DNA of 30,164 bases, from contig DBYJ01000050.1 in assembly GCA_002309805.1 (NCBI GenBank), positions 1 through 30,164 of the forward strand, given 5' to 3'. This DNA comes from Bacteroidales bacterium UBA1189. Lineage in GTDB: Bacteria; Bacteroidota; Bacteroidia; Bacteroidales; Bacteroidaceae. Within the stretch, counting starts at the first letter, position 1. The number at the start of each line of letters is the position of its first letter. Shown here piece by piece: positions 30,089-30,164 of this stretch. Both the position numbers and the translations under genes were made by a program. The notes under the pieces are model-generated. The model saw only the letters and a program-made list of their open reading frames with translations, searched no databases and was not told the origin of the DNA.

Positions 30089-30164
30089 ATGGAACTTACT
30101 CCTAATCGTACTCCTACCACGAAAACTTCTGCTCTACAATGTCTTACGCTAGAAAAAGTTGACA
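30089..30164 (+). CDS. Possible start of a gene running off the right edge (partial)
   Basis: ATG 30089 opens a frame with no stop to the window end, 25 codons reading MELTPNRTPTTKTSALQCLT and onward. It follows the alternative-hairpin tract. The evidence is only an open frame of 76 bases, so the product is unknown and the call may be chance. Confidence 0.3.
   Translation, partial: MELTPNRTPTTKTSALQCLTLEKVD

Overview
The window reads as a chromosomal segment of a Bacteroidales bacterium, most likely Prevotella in the broad sense. Reasons: the tmRNA carries the Bacteroidetes-type tag GENNYALAA; promoters fit the Bacteroidetes pattern (TTTG, about 19 bp, TAnnTTTG); there are many short-lipobox lipoproteins with BACON, DUF4465 and FISUMP-type domains; and the first gene ends in a GIYIVNGKKV-type C-terminus common in secreted Prevotella proteins. 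All confident protein genes lie on the + strand. The species cannot be fixed from sequence alone.

Layout. (1) 1-1046: the 3' end of a secreted protein, a small Gly-rich peptide gene, GC-rich inverted repeats, a hairpin and a 21-bp tandem repeat. (2) 1048-8133: a housekeeping run of cstA, dnaE, trxA, a small acidic protein and a membrane acyltransferase. (3) 8141-13750: a repeat and promoter cluster, then a cobalamin riboswitch driving a B12-uptake operon (unknown lipoprotein, BtuB-type TonB receptor, BtuG-like beta-propeller lipoprotein, DUF4465 lipoprotein). (4) 13751-14463: a terminator, a 157-bp foldback element and a promoter block sharing 44 identical nt with the one before the riboswitch. 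(5) 14464-17460: a DUF6057-like membrane protein directly abutting a PD40-type lipoprotein with one CxxCH haem motif. (6) 17489-21944: a glucuronoxylan-oligosaccharide cassette (GPH symporter, GH43, GH67), followed by a small beta-barrel protein and a BACON/FISUMP lipoprotein. (7) 24114-29027: two hairpins, a five-copy 22-bp palindromic array, a promoter and a mannan operon (GH26 mannanase, GH130 mannosylglucose phosphorylase, GPH symporter, SGNH esterase). (8) 29028-30164: promoter, tandemly duplicated leader, tmRNA, terminator, a 21-bp repeat array, an alternative-hairpin region and possibly the first 25 codons of another gene.

How they work together. The two sugar cassettes have parallel logic: a lipoprotein glycoside hydrolase cuts hemicellulose or its oligosaccharides outside the cytoplasm, a cation-coupled GPH transporter imports the product, and a cytoplasmic enzyme (GH43 or GH130) finishes it. 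No SusC/SusD pair, sugar sensor or mannobiose epimerase is present in the window. The B12 operon looks like a riboswitch-controlled outer-membrane capture unit without the inner-membrane BtuCD.

The least explained material is the non-coding DNA: several periodic (21 or 22 bp) or palindromic repeat families placed beside promoters, inside operons, at the btuB start and even in frame inside the GH67 gene.
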